From: UBA1479 sp964012715
GTDB lineage: Bacteria; Pseudomonadota; Alphaproteobacteria; Rhodospirillales; Casp-alpha2
Assembly: GCA_964012715.1 (NCBI GenBank)
Contig: CAXGUG010000001.1
Coordinates: 1 to 64,000 of the forward strand
DNA: 64,000 bases
Reading direction: 5' to 3'
A program made the translations under genes and the position numbers. This document shows, one piece after another, positions 63,691 through 64,000 of the stretch. Below the pieces are notes generated by a model, which was not told the DNA's origin, made no database searches, and worked only from the letters and a program-made list of their open reading frames with translations. Numbering within the stretch: position 1 is the stretch's first letter; each line of letters starts with the position of its first letter.

Positions 63691-64000
63691 GTGATCGAGA
63701 AGTTCCTGGTCGGGGCGAGAAGGATTCGTGCGACAGCGACCTTACTGGAAAGGCCTACCGTCTCGCCACCCACCAATACCCTAAGTAGGGTTCCTGACCG
63801 CGCCACCCGCAGGACACAATCCATTGATCCGAAATTTATTTCGAAATAATTTTTAGAATAATTTGTCAAATAATTTATAAAATAAAAATAAATAATATTA
63901 TATGAATTGATAATAAAAAATATCACACCATATTAGATAAGGCAGAAAATCAATTTTGCCGATATGGAAGTTTTTTTACATGTCATTTAAAGATTTTTCT
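63691..64000. other. AT-rich right edge
   Basis: The first 130 bases still look like GC-rich upstream DNA of recQ; from about 63825 the sequence turns into long A/T runs, far below the rest of the window in GC. It has a perfect dyad CGAAAT-TT-ATTTCG at 63830-63843. No gene can be supported in the 170 AT-rich bases. It may be the edge of an acquired segment or a silenced region that continues outside. Confidence 0.5.

Overview
The window looks like the chromosome of a GC-rich, Gram-negative alphaproteobacterium, probably of the Rhodospirillales type. Evidence: a high-GC coding style with NNC/NNG codons, a conserved housekeeping block (greA, carB, carA | yqeY, dnaG, rpoD, tRNA), E. coli-type SerA, glutathione-dependent formaldehyde oxidation, a PAS_5-family protein, two chemoreceptors (so probably a motile cell) and heavy use of PAS/GAF sensor kinases. 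Nothing in the window names the species.

Layout. (1) 0.3-14.2 kb is a sensory block: a LuxR-type response regulator broken by a one-base homopolymer change, an S24-peptidase repressor, two chemoreceptors that share an almost identical 844-bp signalling half, a secreted Cache-like protein in front of one of them, and a 2088-residue hybrid histidine kinase with about ten PAS domains encoded behind a CheY-like protein. (2) 14.4-25.5 kb is mixed metabolism and stress defence: redoxin, serA, sodC, an SDR enzyme, a thiol-dioxygenase-like cupin, an ArsR/permease operon with a clear palindromic operator, a TauD-type dioxygenase, two glutathione transferases, a CBS protein, an EAL protein, a fungal-type cytosine deaminase and msrB. 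(3) 25.6-30.7 kb is a leftward catabolic operon: PhyH dioxygenase, class III CoA transferase, an acyl-CoA-dehydrogenase-fold protein with the residue pattern of 3-sulfinopropionyl-CoA desulfinase, and a ThDP enzyme. (4) 30.9-34.1 kb encodes a large secreted RTX/VCBS protein. (5) 34.8-38.1 kb is a formaldehyde detoxification unit (frmA, TPR protein, MaoC protein, fghA). (6) 38.5-50.8 kb is tRNA-Gly, a radical SAM/phosphoesterase pair and the housekeeping block. (7) 50.8-60.0 kb is accessory: a tRNA-Ile2 gene with a copy of its 3' end about 960 bp downstream flanking a PAS_5 gene, a double-barrel outer membrane protein, a Crp-family regulator with a CRP-like site nearby, tandem LuxR paralogues, a receiver remnant and an MBOAT/SGNH acyltransferase pair. 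(8) 60.1-63.7 kb holds a GAF-PAS histidine kinase and recQ, followed by a sharply AT-rich end.

How genes may work together. The desulfinase and CoA transferase predict conversion of 3-sulfinopropionate to propionyl-CoA and sulfite. The CheY-like protein, small coiled-coil protein, giant kinase and downstream chemoreceptor lie in one direction and end at one terminator, so they may form one sensory transcription unit. The strongest leads are the desulfinase operon, the frameshifted regulator, the homogenised chemoreceptor halves, the tRNA-flanked insertion and the CRP-site/outer-membrane-protein pair. All functional calls were made by reading sequence and from family knowledge; no searches were run.
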